Source of the DNA: Phoebastria nigripes
Taxonomy: Eukaryota > Chordata > Aves > Procellariiformes > Diomedeidae
Length of the DNA: 64,000 nt
Direction: 5' to 3'
Assembly: GCA_035582835.1 (NCBI GenBank)
Contig: JAYKAV010002020.1
Span: 302,792 to 366,791, forward strand
The stretch's first letter is position 1. Every line of letters starts with the position of its first letter. Below are positions 1 to 13,400 of this stretch, one piece after another. Below the pieces are notes generated by a model. That model ran no database searches, was not told the origin of the DNA, and saw only the letters and a program-made list of their open reading frames with translations. Both the position numbers and the translations under genes were made by a program.

Positions 1-3000
1 TCTCACAAATCCGCACATGTAGCCACATGGAAGGATGGGTTAAACCTGTACAGCTTGACGGAACAACTGCAGTGTATTCCTGGTGGCCTTGCAGACCTTC
101 AGCGGTCTGTGGACTACAGGCTAAGAATCAAATGCACAAAAGTATTTAGAAAGAAAGAGATAAGAACAAACTTGAGCTGGGTACTTGCAATCTCAGTTAT
201 TCCTTACTGCAATCAATGTAAAAACAGTATTGTTCACTGCCATCTTGCAGAACGGAGTTCTTAAAAAGTGTCTGGAGGCAATGAAGCTCTAATTTGCACA
301 ACACAAACTAGATACAAACTCCTCTGCTACCTCTTGTCCCTTCCACACAGCTGGACTTGTTTCTAACAAAGAAGAAAGATTTCTCTTTTTCAGTGGACTT
401 CAGAAACAGTGAGAAAGATGTTCAGCTTGCTCTCCTCCTTTAATTGAGCTCTAGGTTACTCACTCTGCCTGCAAGTACAAAAGAGGTGGCTGCACACAAA
501 CTCCAGAGGCCACCTTTAGTCCTATATCCTGTCACTGATGAAATGATTTTAAGAATGAAAACGAGTCAACATATTCTTTTCTTCAACAAGTAACAAGTTT
601 GTAAGAAAAGATGGATTCTTCCCAGTTTTATGAACAGAATGAAAGGAATTCCCTCTCACCCCACACTCTCCTTTTCCCATCTCCTAAACAATCCCATTAC
701 AGGTCTTCTGTTTCTCAAATTGGAACAAAGATGCACAATCAGGAGTTCTTGCCACACTCCTGCACTTCTTGAGAAACAACTCTCAGACACTTGCCATACT
801 TCTGGCAGGGTCAGAGAACAAAGCTTTGTTAACCAGAGGATGAAACATGCAGATAGCTTACGATGTAACATCTGAATTCCTGAAACATGGAGAAACCCAC
901 TCTGTTTCAAGATGTCATTTACTGCCCAGGATGATCCTTTTGGGTTTAGCCTGAATCCTCAGGCTGCAATTTCCACAAACAGAAACAGATTTCCTGGGGT
1001 AGCTAAGGGCATCTCCTACCTTTCTGCACCACTGGAAACTCAACACCCCAACATCCCATCACACTTCATCTTCAGTTCTGTAATCCTGCTTGTGGAAGAG
1101 TGCACAGTGAAGGCATCACAGGACATAGCTTATATTTCTCCTCATTTTAACACTGCAATGACTCAATACAAGAGGGGAGAGGTGATCTCTGCCAAGAGGT
1201 GGTACAACAAAAAAATCTGTCAGCTCATTCCTCAAAGGCCTCTGCAGCACACAGATCTCAAACAGTATTTTTACAGCATAATTGTACTCCTCAATAAATA
1301 TAAAGTCACCCCGCTGCCTTCAAGTTAAGCCTGCAGAGTTACTCAGATAAGTGCGTAAATAGTTTTCTGTTTCTGTATATTTTTCTGTTACTGTAATCAT
1401 AGTCATTCATCATCTCTGGATTTAATCTTCTGCAAAGATTACTGGATCTAAGCATGAGACACACAAAGGAAAGAGGAAGAGACCAGGACATACAGAATTA
1501 GATTAAATGTTCCTGTCTCCACTCAGCACTAGAGTTGTCACATACAGTTCTGACTGCTAACACACTTGGTTGATTTAGAGCAGGTTTTTTCTTACTGAAA
1601 TAGCTAGATACAGAGATATACAAACTAAACATAAGACCTTGGAGGGACACTTAAACTACAGCCCCTAACTCCTGAGCTAGCTTTAAACCAGCTAGCCCTT
1701 GTATGGCTGCAGTGGCATGGCATCAGCCTTGTCACCAGAAGCATGGCCATGCAGCATCACGTTGTGTTTTTACCCTGGAAAATGATCAAGTCCAAAGATG
1801 TGACTCTTGAGGGTCCTAGCATGAAGCTTCACAATAACATTTCAGGTACCAACTTCTACCAGCACCCATCATCTGCTGCTCACATTCTTTATTGAAGCCA
1901 GGGCTCTTATGAACTAAAACCAGAAAAGTGTTTGTTACAAGAGCAAGAACAACATTCACCATATGTAAATAAAGGAAGAGAAACACTTGAGAATGCCTGG
2001 TGATTCAAAGAAAAGGCTAACAGAAAATAATTAAAAAGCAAATGCAATAGTTAATAAATTCAAATAGCTAGGAATAATTTTCAGATCATATTCTTTTAAG
2101 GAAGAGAATTCTTTAGTACTACCACATCTTCACATAAAACATGCTAGGGAAGTGCAAAATATGATTTCAACATCATCATCGAAGCATGCAGCATACTGAG
2201 GAGCACCAGCATGATAAAAACACCCATGATCCACCTATGATTGCAGACTTTCCCTTATACATGGGAAGCCCACAACTGCAGCAGTTTGTTTTGAACAGAA
2301 TGGCATGGGCACAATCTGAATTTCTAAGAAAGATATTCTGAGTCAGACTAAAGGTCTGTCTAAACATGGAAGCTGTCTCTAATGGGTGCCACCAGTAGGA
2401 TGAAGAGCACTGAAAAAGAACATGCAGTCATGAAAATATTGCTCCACCTTTCAACACTTCATGACTGTATTTAGTAGTATGCCAACAAATTTTTCTTCTA
2501 TGTTTTTCCGCGACTCTTTAAATCCATATAATCTTTCAGCATTCACAAATCCTGTTGCAAGGAGCTCCTCAGCCTTCTCACATATTGTACAGACTGTGTA
2601 TATTTGATGTACCCAGTTCCTATATTGGAAGAGACAGTGAACAGTAACTCTCTACTTTCTTTATGCCACCAATAAGCCTTGGACAAACCCTTGGTCATCA
2701 GTTTTCCATGCATTCAGACTCACGTTCTGAATATTTTACCCTTATCTTTAAATACTTTGCTCCCTTGGCTTTTGGTACAATATTTTTTTTCACAACAAAG
2801 AACAAATCAGTTTCCTCAAAGAGGCAGTGTAAGCGCCAAACCCTGAACTCCATGGCAAATGGGTGCAACCATTTTTCTGCACAGTGAAAGTGAACAGCTT
2901 GTCTTCTAAAGGAGCTATTCAAAGTTACCCCGGTTGACTGGGAACTGATAATATACACGGAACACACTTGAGACTTTTTCCACATACTGAGTTTATTCTT

Positions 3001-4584
3001 GGCTAGCCACCCAGTTTAGCTTTACATTAGAACCTGGACTTTAAGGCTTGCATTATGTATGAGAATCCAGATAAGCTTACAGCATTAATTATTCCACACA
3101 AAAGAAAACCTGCCATTAGCAATTCAATGCATCATTTACATCATAATAATAATAATTACGATTCCCTTTCTTCCAATAAATTTGGGCATAAGAACTGCAT
3201 CACTTTGACTCCTCGCTCTTAAGTTACAGCTTCGCAAGTATGCTCCTATTAACTGCAACAATTATGAAAATGAGTTTTTTCACATGAACTTTTGACTGGG
3301 ATCCATTACAGTGTCATTCTGCCTCTCCCACTGCATCTAGAATATCATGGTTTCAAAGTTCAGGGTGCTTTGTAAAAGCAATTTATCTGCCACGGGTACT
3401 AGCTTCTCACTTTACTACACAAGACATTTTCCAGAGCTCTATTAGTCCAAGAGGGTTAACAGAAATTAACACAGAGAAGAGGGGGTTTTGGTGTTGTCAG
3501 CAACAAACACATTCACATACACATAAGTACTAAGGTGTTGAGCAAGGAGTGTTGATTATAGCACTACTTCAATGAGCCTGAATGATCATGCTTTTGTCCT
3601 AAGTAATGCACAGAGCAACCTCAGCATTCCTGTAAACAGTTTAAAATTTAAGTATTAAAGAGGATGTAAGAGTGGACAAGGGATGCATGGGGTGAACATT
3701 GGTGCAGGTCAATAAAATGAGCAGAGGCAGAAGTCACAGCCTCCTATTTTAGCAGTCTCAAATAGCATTTAGAGGTCCATCTTGCACAAATGCCCAGGGG
3801 AATGAGACATCTAGGAAGAGCAAGAGAAGCCCTTCCTATTATTAGGCTCAAGAGAAAAAGAATGGGAGAGAGGCCCTCTGACTTGGTGAGGAAGTTAGTC
3901 CTGAGAATCTGGCTTACTGGAGCCACGGTGACAATGAGGTAATATTCAGCAGCAGGAAATGATTAAAAGGAAGATCAAGGTAACCATCACATTGAGTAAA
4001 CTCAACAGTATTAGAAGTGAAAGGCACACCAGACAGCAGATAGACAGGTAGAACCTATGAAATGATAGGAAAAGTGATCAGAAAGAGCCATAAACAAGAA
4101 GGTAAGTTAGGAAGACAAGCTAAAAAAGGAAAAAAGGCGATGCCATGAAGGGATGATTTCCAGGAACTGCCACCATGTCACAAATACACATTTTTTTTTT
4201 CTAGGGGAGAGAAAGGACTGGTCAAGTTACAAGGTGCAGAGATGCAGCCCTCTGAATACAGTGCTCCCTGCTAGGCTGAATGCTCCATCGCTGCAATGCT
4301 CCACCCCATTCAGCCTGAAGTCATGGCCACCACCCATCAAGATGGAGCACAGAGTGCTTAGCCAGCAGACTCATCAGGGCTGCACTCCTGTAACTAAAAG
4401 GCAAGGACAGTCAGTAACAAAGCCCTCAGCTGAGCAATGTCTCAACACGCTGCTGCAGCCTACAGAATCAATTTGTTTGTTGTTACAGATGCAAGACACA
4501 AAGATATCAAAAGCACCCCGTCCCAGAGCTCCACTGAAACAAGCTAACCCAGTGTATTCAGATTTACAAAATCTTCATCTTCAG
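1..4584 (-). other. CHRNA9 3' UTR and downstream intergenic DNA
   Basis: No coding exon is supported here. The first canonical AATAAA on the minus strand after the CHRNA9 stop is at 2997-2992, implying a 3' UTR of about 1.6 kb if used. In mammals the next gene on this side is RBM47, convergent with CHRNA9. Nothing here can be assigned to it, though part of its 3' UTR could reach the left edge. The short open frames present lack codon or family signal. Confidence 0.4.
2992..2997 (-). terminator. Candidate CHRNA9 poly(A) signal AATAAA
   Basis: First canonical hexamer on the minus strand about 1.6 kb past the CHRNA9 stop codon. No transcript evidence is available here; an earlier non-canonical signal could be used. 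Confidence 0.35.
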
Positions 4585-5141
4585 TTAAGCTGCTTTCCCA
4601 ATGATCAGCACACTCATAAAAAACACCATGATAAAGAAAATCCACATGAAAAACCTATCCATCACTTTTGCAACTTTTTTCCACTCAATTCCTTTGGCCC
4701 GGTTTGCTTTATGGTCTCTAACACAATTAGCAATATACTCGATATTTTTAATCAGCATTTTGTAACAGGAACAGCAATTAACAGTCTCCCTAACATTTTC
4801 ACCATGAACTCCATAGCTTTTACTCAAATTTCCATTGAGCTTCTCCTTGAGATCACAGTCATCATTCCTATTGGAAAGGTGGCTCCTTACCTCTTTGTGC
4901 CTCCTCTGACACCCATCATCCCCCTCTAACTTACGTTCTTCTTTCTTCACTCTTTTCGGACTTGTGCAATTTTCACCCACATCATAAACAAAAAAGATTT
5001 TTGACATGTAGTCCAAAATAACCACCCTGGCCCATTGTGGAACAGGCTTTGCTTCTGAGCCACAGTGATGGAGATTCATTATAATGATCGTCAATGCAGT
5101 GGAAGCTGTGATCATGGTCATAGTTGCTATGTAATACTTTC
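4585..5141 (-). CDS. CHRNA9: CHRNA9 coding exon 5 (M3, cytoplasmic loop, M4, stop)
   Basis: The acceptor TCTTCCAG precedes 5141, and the exon starts with GA completing the glycine codon before [13 protein letters not shown] (M3). The loop is rich in charged residues and contains a cysteine cluster (NCCSCYK). M4 is followed by the short tail IIGKAA and TAA at 4587-4585. The loop is the most variable part of alpha-9 between species; the frame is intact throughout. Confidence 0.97.
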
Positions 5142-8100
5142 CTGGAAGACAAAATAAAATCATATTAAAGATGCCACCCTAATATAAAAATTCAATGCAG
5201 AAATAACAATGTGGCAACATAGTGCTAACCATAAGTGCAAGTGAAACCAATTTTTAATCACCCTGATTCTCTGTACTTAGATCACACTTAATTTACCATT
5301 TAAAAAACAAAGATTAAAGCCATTAAAATAAAACCTCATACCCATTACTGGCATGCCTTTATCAGATGAGTAAGTAACTATTGTATTAGCATGGTAAGTA
5401 TTTGCAAGCCAAAACCTCTGATTTCTCGAAATACACCCATTCAAAAAACATTAAAAATGTTTATCAGGAGCCTTGCTCTTTTCCTGGTGTCTGTAAAATC
5501 CCAATGTTGATGGCTTCATGTGGCACAATAGAAATCCCACTTCCTGATGTATTAACAGAAGTGGTGATAATGCTTTGTTTGAGCTATTGACGCACCCCAC
5601 ACCAGCAGATGGATGCCTTCGCATTCACACAGGCCAGTGAATATCCAGACCTTGCTGGTGTCCACAGCTAGTGTGCTGACAGCTAAGAGGCCAGGCACAG
5701 AGCTGAAGGGTGGCTCTGTTGCCTGTTGAGATTTGTTGTCTGGATTTTCTTCAGACTGTACAAATTTTAGCATGGCTAGTCCAAACAAGGACAAGGCTCA
5801 TTCTGGCCAGGAACAGATAACCAATACAGTGAATGCAAGCTGTGCTCCTCAGTCACTGCTTTTCACAACTGAAGTACACAGCTGACCAGGTCATCTACTG
5901 TGGCTCGTGCCTATGCAAAGAGGCAGCTCCCAGCCCTGCTTTGCTGCTGTGCAGCCTCTGCAGGAAAAACGAGGGCTGGCTTCGATGACACAGGATGTAC
6001 CACAGACAAGCGTGGTATGAACCCAGTTTTCAAGGGGGTTGGAAAGGATGGTGAGGGAGAATAGAGAAAGCAGACTGAGGTTAGGTCCTGGCTCCTTAAT
6101 TTAGACAGCGTGATAGGAGGGGTAGGGAAGGTACTCCAGTAAAGCAAGCCCATATTCTAGGCAAGAATAGTTGCTGCTGCTGTGGGAAATGCATTCAACT
6201 TTCCTATTCATTGACCAGTGTTTTGTCTCAGTTAAGCCATGCAGTTTTTCATACAAACAGTAATAACAAGAATAAAAATGAGATCTGAATTATCCTAATG
6301 AAGCTGGAAGCCAGTGTGGAGGCAACTGTTTTCCCAGTCCTCAAGAAATCCCACCGGGGCATCCAGGCAGCCTCCTGCCCCAGGGGCCAGATGAGCCAGG
6401 GGCCGGAGGAGGGTCCTGGCAGAAGGCAGACAGTGCTGAACACAACCCTTTCACTACACATCAGCTCTTCTGAACTCTCAGACGTAAATTAAAATTCAGC
6501 GTAATGGATTGCCAGGCATTACAATTCAACGTAAAAATTGTCAGATATTAAGTCAACCCTGAGCGTCCCAGCCAGGCCATCCAACCATCTGAATCAGACA
6601 GAAACTTACCTTGAAACAGTCCAACCTTGTGCGTACAGCTCTTGCTTACCCTTTGTACTCTGGTTCTAAAATTGTTTTCCATTACTAGCTTTATTACAAT
6701 GTGTGATAAAATAATTCTGAATTTCTAACTATATTTAATAAATAGAAATAGCTAGCTAATACATAATTTAAAACAAACACAAAATAACCTTAAAGAGCTT
6801 CAACATACCTGTACAAATTCCACAGACATTTTAAGTATTTCACTATGTTTTAAAAATGCAGCACCTTTACCTTCCCAGAAGCCACCAACTACATATGGTC
6901 TCCCTGACATACAGCCCTGCTATTAACAAGCCATGTTTAAAGACAAAGCATGTAAAGCTCACCTATCAAAGGTATGTTTTCAGAGGGAGGCATGATCTCT
7001 GCAACCATCAGCTGGAACACAGTCAGAGCAAGAAGAACCGTAACGCCCAGAGACACTTTTTCCCCAGAGTCTGCAGGGAGATAGAATCCCAGTGGGGCCA
7101 GGAAAGAGATCAAAATGCAAGGAAGCAACAGATTAAATATGTAGAAAGAAGACTTCCTTTTCAAAATCAGTGTGAAGGTCACATCTGGATAAGGCTCAGA
7201 GCAGCAGCCATAAGTGATGACATTCTTAACCGCTGGCATACCATGAATCTCCCATTCCACATCTTCTACAAAGTCAGAGAGGTCACCACTATCAAGAGAA
7301 TTGATGATGTCTACCTGATTACCATTATAGGTCCAGGACCCAAATGTAAGGTTGCACTGCTGGCTGTCAAAAGGAAAGTAAGATACATCCACTACACATG
7401 AGCTCTTTGTGATAGCAGGTGCATCCCAAGTGATTTTTCCATCATATCTCAACACAACGTTAGTATTCACTGGTTCTGAAAAGTCATCATCAGCCCTAAA
7501 AGACAGAAAAGTGACAGTCAGGATTGACAGGCAACAACCTAGAGTGTGGGCCAGGGAAGGGGGGGCAGGGGGAAAACCCTTGCTTCACACCATTAAAAGC
7601 ATGCTTCTGAAATCATATTTATATTTATACTGAATTTTATTAGGAACTTACTATTAACTATTATTTATAGGTACTAGTGCCCATTTATGCCAAACATCAG
7701 TGCTGCTAAATTATGTTGTATTTGTTGGCCATAGCTTCTTCAAATTTGACCGCAAACAGGATACAGTAGGATAAGAATCCATTCAAAGATGAAAATAATC
7801 TGCTGGTCACTACTGGCCTGGGAGAGCAGACAACGAGTGCAGTCTTCATGTACCACCTTTTTGTGGACAAAATCTTCCAGAGCTCTTCAGCAGCCTCAGC
7901 AGAAAGCACTTCAGACTGCCAGGGTATTCAATTCCCAGTGCAGAGAAATTCAGAGCAGTTTTGCTGTGTAGCATAATCAATTGCCAAATCCTGTCTATGG
8001 CTTTATTGCAAAATATTTAGATGATCAACAACAAATGTTAAGACAACAAACATACCCCTTGCTAAGGTAAGGTGAAGTGATGTAAGTTCAGACTCTGTGG

Positions 8101-10456
8101 GTCAATTCCTCCTTCAACCCCTTCCCTCCCTCCCTCCCTCCGACAAATATTCAAGCTGATTTTCTCCAGCCACACTCACTTGTTATATAGGACAATATCT
8201 GGTCTCCAAACCAAACTGCTTGGAATCCTGATAGAATCCAACCCATCGTATTTATCCTTGTCCCATTTGAGATATGCATCATACCAGCTTTGTCGAATCC
8301 ATAAGTAAGCTGACAAAATTTGGTTCCTTTCATCCTGCATAAAAATGTAGAAATATTTCTAGCTGAAGGTGACAAAAGCACATCTCAGATGCAGACAGCA
8401 TTTGTTGTATAGCTTTAAAGTAGTGCCCAAAACAGGCCAGAATGCTGACAGGCCACAAGAGTACTTCTCAGACAGGTACATATGCCCATACGTTGTACAA
8501 GGAGCTTATTTATTTGGACTTTCTCTTGTCCAAACCTTCTTCTCCATGCACCCTCTCTTAGCTTTAATCATAGTTGTCTAAGGCTCCCAGTATCTTAAGA
8601 ACTTCCTTTTGAGCTTCCTCTTAAGAGCTTCAGAATACCAAACAGCTAACAGATTCAGTCTAACAAATTCTCTGAAAGCTTGGTGAGGCCTTGAAGTTGT
8701 AATTCAAAAGTCACAAAAGTGATCTTCCGTTCTTCCTTCCAGACACATTTTCTTTTGCCTTAAAAGTGTATCTGGCTGAACCAAATTTATAAAAAAGTTA
8801 CTGAAGGCTAAAATAGGGAGTTTATGTAGAAATGAATTGCATTTTAGAAAAAGCATTTGCTCTTTCTATTTAAAACTCGGCAAAAGTTGTCTGGAGGGTG
8901 CGATACCAACACCTAACTACAAAAGAAGTCCTAATAATTCAGCAGCTGTAAATTTGCAGATTTATAATGGAAGTCTTAGTGTTGCAATCAGATAAGAATC
9001 TACAAAGAACTGGAGAACATGACCCTGGTGAGGAAGCATTACTGAAGTTGTCACAACAAAACGCAAGTTGCTTTTCCTACTCCAAGCAAAAGGTTTACAG
9101 CTAGTACATTTCTGCACATCTTTAGAAAAACAGAACTGTACTCTTACTCACCATGTCTTTAATTTGGGACAATGTGATCTGCAGGGTGACATTCAGTACT
9201 TTATCTGTGTCTTCCACCGGTCTTAGAGCATTTGAGTAGTCTTCAAACAGTTCATTAAACAGCATGTGAGCATATTTTCCTTTGGCTGAATCTACAGCTA
9301 GATAACACAGATTTGTTCAGTACATCAGATTAAGCACTGAGCAGTATCAGAAGACATCCTCTTTCTACAGCTTCAAGTAGTATTTGCTATAACTGTATTT
9401 ATCATTCACATACTGTAGAATATAATTTAGTGTGGAAACAGAAGTAAACCTGATGAAGCTATTCAAATAAGGACAGCATTCACCTGTAGTAAATGAATAG
9501 CTAACTCTAGCTTTTCTTACCCACTGAAGAAAAACCCTCTGCATCCAGAGATTCCTGCCTTTTTTGAAGGTAAATATCATTACCTTTATTTTACTGATCT
9601 TTTTCATGGGCACAGAGATTATTGACTTACAGTCACACATCTGCCATGCTAAAATTAGAAGCAAAGTTTGAAGTCAAACCTGCTCCCAGGCTAATGACTT
9701 GCGATATCTCCCTAAATGCAGCACTGATTCATGCTACTTTCAGAATTTACCCCTTTTCATTTTTTTTTTTAAACTACCACCTGGAAAAAGTCTGAGCTCC
9801 TTTTCTTCACAAACTGGCAATTACATGATGTATGAACACATCCTTGGACTAACACATTTCCCAAACTATGTATTTGGAGATGCTTCTTGCTATCCAGACT
9901 TAGTCACTAAGGATAATCCACTGAAACTTTAGATTTTAAATGACACCTTTGCTCTTCCACGCTGTTTTGTGCATCACAATTTCTCTAGGCAATGTCTGTA
10001 TTACCTTTAGATACATTCACACATTTCTGCAAGCAAAGGGCAAGGACAGTAACACTCAAGACTTGCGCAAATGCCAGCTGGCACTACGTAAGAAGCAAGT
10101 GCTTTGGAGTACCTCACTCTGGTGACTCACAGTGACTTCCTGGACTAATTAAGAGTTCAGAGCAAACCTTTCTGATTAAAAAGAAATCCTAACAAACCAA
10201 AGCTTCACAAAGAGCATTTAAGTTCTGTATGTACATGATTATTTATTTTGTCTATGCATCAGTGAGACAAACAAAACAGATGAAAGACTTCTGGAGCTCA
10301 ACCGCCTAAGACACATCAGGACACCAGCTCCTATTTGAGTAAAATAAAGCCCAATGCAACATTTAGCTATCCAGCAGTATTCTCACCTTGAAGTATCGCT
10401 GCTGCAAACAGCAACCACAGAGAGATGTAAAAGGAGGACAGGCTATTTCTCTTCAT
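4585..10456 (-). CDS. CHRNA9: Neuronal acetylcholine receptor subunit alpha-9 (five coding exons, 486 aa)
   Basis: Cys-loop ligand-gated cation channel subunit, known to act with alpha-10 in the cholinergic receptor of cochlear and vestibular hair cells. Five exons join in frame: 10456-10387, 9297-9152, 8334-8180, 7495-6963 and 5141-4585, giving 1461 nt. All introns are GT-AG. Visible hallmarks are a signal peptide (about residues 1-24), the 13-residue Cys-loop C157-C171 (sequence ends FPFDSQQC), the vicinal cysteines C221-C222 in [10 protein letters not shown] that mark an alpha subunit, M1 (about 241-263), M2 (about 270-292, [19 protein letters not shown]), M3 (about 303-325), a long cytoplasmic loop, and M4 near the C-terminus ([14 protein letters not shown]). 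Human alpha-9 is 479 aa, so the gene looks complete. The alpha-9-type vicinal-cysteine and M2 sequences separate it from other alpha subunits. RHOH lies upstream on the same strand, as I recall for mammals. Confidence 0.97.
6963..7495 (-). CDS. CHRNA9: CHRNA9 coding exon 4 (Cys-loop, vicinal cysteines, M1 and M2)
   Basis: The 533-nt exon encodes residues 124-301: the Cys-loop C157-C171, the agonist-site pair C221-C222, M1 and the pore-lining M2. The acceptor is CTTTTAG before 7495. The donor GTGAGC at 6962 splits a glycine codon (phase 1). No stop or frameshift is seen. Confidence 0.97.
8126..8141. repeat. (CCCT)n microsatellite
   Basis: Four to five uninterrupted CCCT units lie in CHRNA9 intron 3, about 40 nt past the exon 3 donor. 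Too short to suggest more than a simple repeat. Confidence 0.8.
8180..8334 (-). CDS. CHRNA9: CHRNA9 coding exon 3 (extracellular domain)
   Basis: Encodes residues 73-123, starting [17 protein letters not shown] and ending WRPDIVLYN plus two bases of a lysine codon. The conserved WxPDIVLYN segment of nicotinic subunits is present. The acceptor is TGCAG before 8334 and the donor GTGAGT at 8179. Phase 2 at the end agrees with the single G opening exon 4. Confidence 0.95.
9152..9297 (-). CDS. CHRNA9: CHRNA9 coding exon 2 (start of mature extracellular domain)
   Basis: Encodes residues 24-72: [20 protein letters not shown] and onward to SQIKDM, the start of the mature receptor with the N-terminal helix. 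The donor is ATG|GTGAGT at 9151. Two acceptors lie 6 nt apart: CTAG before 9297 and GTAG before 9291. Both keep phase, so products with or without Ala-Val at the signal-peptide junction are possible. The upstream site is preferred because I recall the chicken protein carrying AVDSA here. Confidence 0.93.
10387..10456 (-). CDS. CHRNA9: CHRNA9 coding exon 1 (signal peptide)
   Basis: ATG at 10456-10454 opens [20 protein letters not shown], a basic start followed by a hydrophobic stretch typical of a signal peptide. The exon ends after CAA G, followed by a GTGAGA donor at 10386, leaving one base for the next codon (phase 1). It was found from the splice and protein pattern because it is too short to appear as a long open frame. 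Confidence 0.93.
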
Positions 10457-13400
10457 TTCTGGACCTTAAATAAAACTGTTCACCCAAGGGCACAAAAATG
10501 TTTACCACCATCCAAAACGAACAACAACAAAAAAAAAAGAAATCAAGTTGCACAGCAACATGAAGATGCTGAAGCACTGATGAGCTGCTAGAAGTAACTC
10601 AGTCCTCCCTCAGCAGCTGTCAGAGTCCTAGAGCAATTGATGGTCTTTGTTCCTGCCACCGCCTGGGGCTCTGACGAACCCTCCCTCACTCCGTAATCTG
10701 AGAGCTGCCTGCTCCGAAGCTAAGGCTGAGGGAGAAGACAAACGGATGGGTTATCAGTAGGAAAACTGTATTCCGTTGCATTTTTTACTACAAATGGAAG
10801 ATTTTGATCAATTTATGAAGAGCCCTTTCACATTTCTTTGGTGGGCCATGTTTTACTGCCCCTATGTTCAGCAATAGCTTGCTCAGAACCAGTTCTGTGG
10901 AACCTGTAGACCCTCACAAAAAAGTGATCTGCCTCAGTACTTTAATTGGTATAGTCACACTGTACATCACACATCCAATATGTTCACACAGAAAAAAAAA
11001 AAACACACAGCCTACCTACTCCCATGCCTACAAAACAATGTTTTCACCTACCAAAGAGATGCCACATGGATGCAGCTACACCAAAGCTGGACAACACAGG
11101 CAACATTTGCAGTAGCCCAGTATCACTGTGCAAACAAGAACTTCCACTGGTATAGACAACTCTGAGACCAGTACTCAGCACAGTAAATCAGGAACAAAAC
11201 TAGACTCTACAGATAAAATGCCACTTCTCAATACAGTATAATTTTCCCCAGGTGAACTTGACAAGACTTTACAAGGAATTACAGAATTACTGGACAGCTC
11301 TTGCATGTAGCCAAAAGACTTACAGGAGAGAAATATGAATATGAAACAATACCACACCTGGCCTCCCATCTACCCCGATGGTCAGAACTTCATTAGCTTT
11401 GTCTATATTACTCATTTTGCCAAGTTAGTTTCCTAGTACTGCAGGCATTTTCTTACAAGTTTCTCACAGAGAAGAGGAGATGACTTCCTCCTTTCCATAG
11501 TCCAATCCATCCTTCATGATATACTGCAGTCCTTTTTACCATCATTTTAGAACAAGTAACAGAAAACTAAAATAGAGAGGTGGAAAGATAGAATGAACTA
11601 CCAGCAAAAAGAATTAGTCCAGAATAGTTCTGATCTACACAAAATATAAAATACTGTTGCTTTACTCTTGTGTCGTCTTTTGGCTAGAAGGAAGCTGATC
11701 CCTCCATACACATAATTTCTATATAGTAGCACTCCTGGCACTCACTGGCTAATGTTTGTGCTTTCGTGGGGTCTATAAATCAATTACATTTATGGGCAGG
11801 TTTAACAGGTAAGCAATAAATAATTTCAGTCAAAGCACCTGTAATGAAATCCATCTCGGTCACTTCATTTGCTGAATTGTCAAAGGGGAAATAAGTGGAA
11901 AACAGTTTAGAAGTCAAAAAGGTCAGAGCAGCCCGGAGGCAGTATGTAATAACCTGCTTTTTCTGTGGGAAGAAGGTATATGCTGTTAGAGACGACAAAA
12001 ATCAGAGATGAAAGATGAAAGGTTTTTTGGATACAGTCAGATCAGTGCATTCTCAGGGGATACCTTTAGTCTACAGTGCATTGCCATTATGTCAGCAAGT
12101 AGCTACCACTTCGCTTCTCTTACTGTAATTACAAGAGTGACCAGGGGTACTGCTTTAAGTACTACTGGAACCAAAACTAAGCTTGCTTTGCCACACGCTT
12201 GAGACAATCTTGTGGCCTGTTACACCAGCAATACATATCTGCCAAGTAGTGCAGACTGATACACTTTAATTTGCATAAGATCACGTATATTAAAGAACCC
12301 TGCACCTTTATTGTAATGACATCCTCTTGAAGGGAAACTGCAGGTTCTCAAAAGACAAAAACAAGAAGCATGCTTACATGTGTTGTTTACTCAGTTTATT
12401 CTTATACACACATATATTCCATGTGTTATCATTATAAACTTGCAAAGGGATAGATCATAACCTCTCAGTTATGATCTATCATATTTCCAGTCATCAAACA
12501 TATCCCATAGTTGCCACAAATTGGACATACAGACAGGCAAACATGAGCACACATATACAAGAACACGCTTGTTATGTTTGAGATGCTGCATTGATTACAC
12601 AGTGCTTGTAAAAATAAAACTAAAATACATCCAAAAGCCTTTTCAATATTAAAGATATAAGAAATTTAACAATCTCAGTATGCCAGACCATTTGGCTTCT
12701 TTATGTTTGTTCACAAGAGATCTGATCTGTAATTTTAATCAAAATGTCCCTAATGTCCCATTTTGTGTGAAGAGCAAGTATTAACATTAATTGTTGTTCA
12801 TTGATCTGAGAGATTCATCTACAAACCCATGCTTCCTTGGAATATAGTTTTAAATTGTGGCCTAATCTATGGCAATACTAATTCCAGATCAAACATCCCA
12901 TTTAACATTTGAATGGAGCTTGAATTTATAGTTAAGCAGTTCTCTTTTTTTACAGTAAGAAGTTCTGCTACGAAGTCAGGAATTAATATAAAGTACGAAG
13001 CAGCTTACAAAGATAATTTAAGAAGAGTCACGGGTGTTTGGAAGTTAGAATCAAGCCATTAACCTCTCCCAGAACTAGACTCATTCCCAGCGAAATTCAA
13101 AGTTATCTTGTTAGAGTACATCTGCCAGCAGATGGCCCTGTTAGCCAGCCTACAGATCTACCCAGATAATTCAAGACGATTTTTGTTTATCACACAAAAA
13201 AATCACATAGCATTTTAATCTACTTCGATTAATTTCACTGATTATTTGCCTTATATTTGATATAAGACAAGCAGAGACAAGATGTTCTTTTAAAGAAAAA
13301 AGATAAGCAGAAGGAACAAAACCGCTTAGTGGCTGAATCCGGCTCTCGGGTCTGCCTACCATACATGAGACCAGTCATGAGAGGGTTTCAGGGCGAGCAA

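Noticed and set aside
4153..4929. 258-codon plus-strand open frame
   Set aside because: It lies antisense to CHRNA9 exon 5 and its 3' UTR; openness reflects the real exon on the minus strand.
6856..7401. 181-codon plus-strand open frame
   Set aside because: Antisense shadow of CHRNA9 exon 4.
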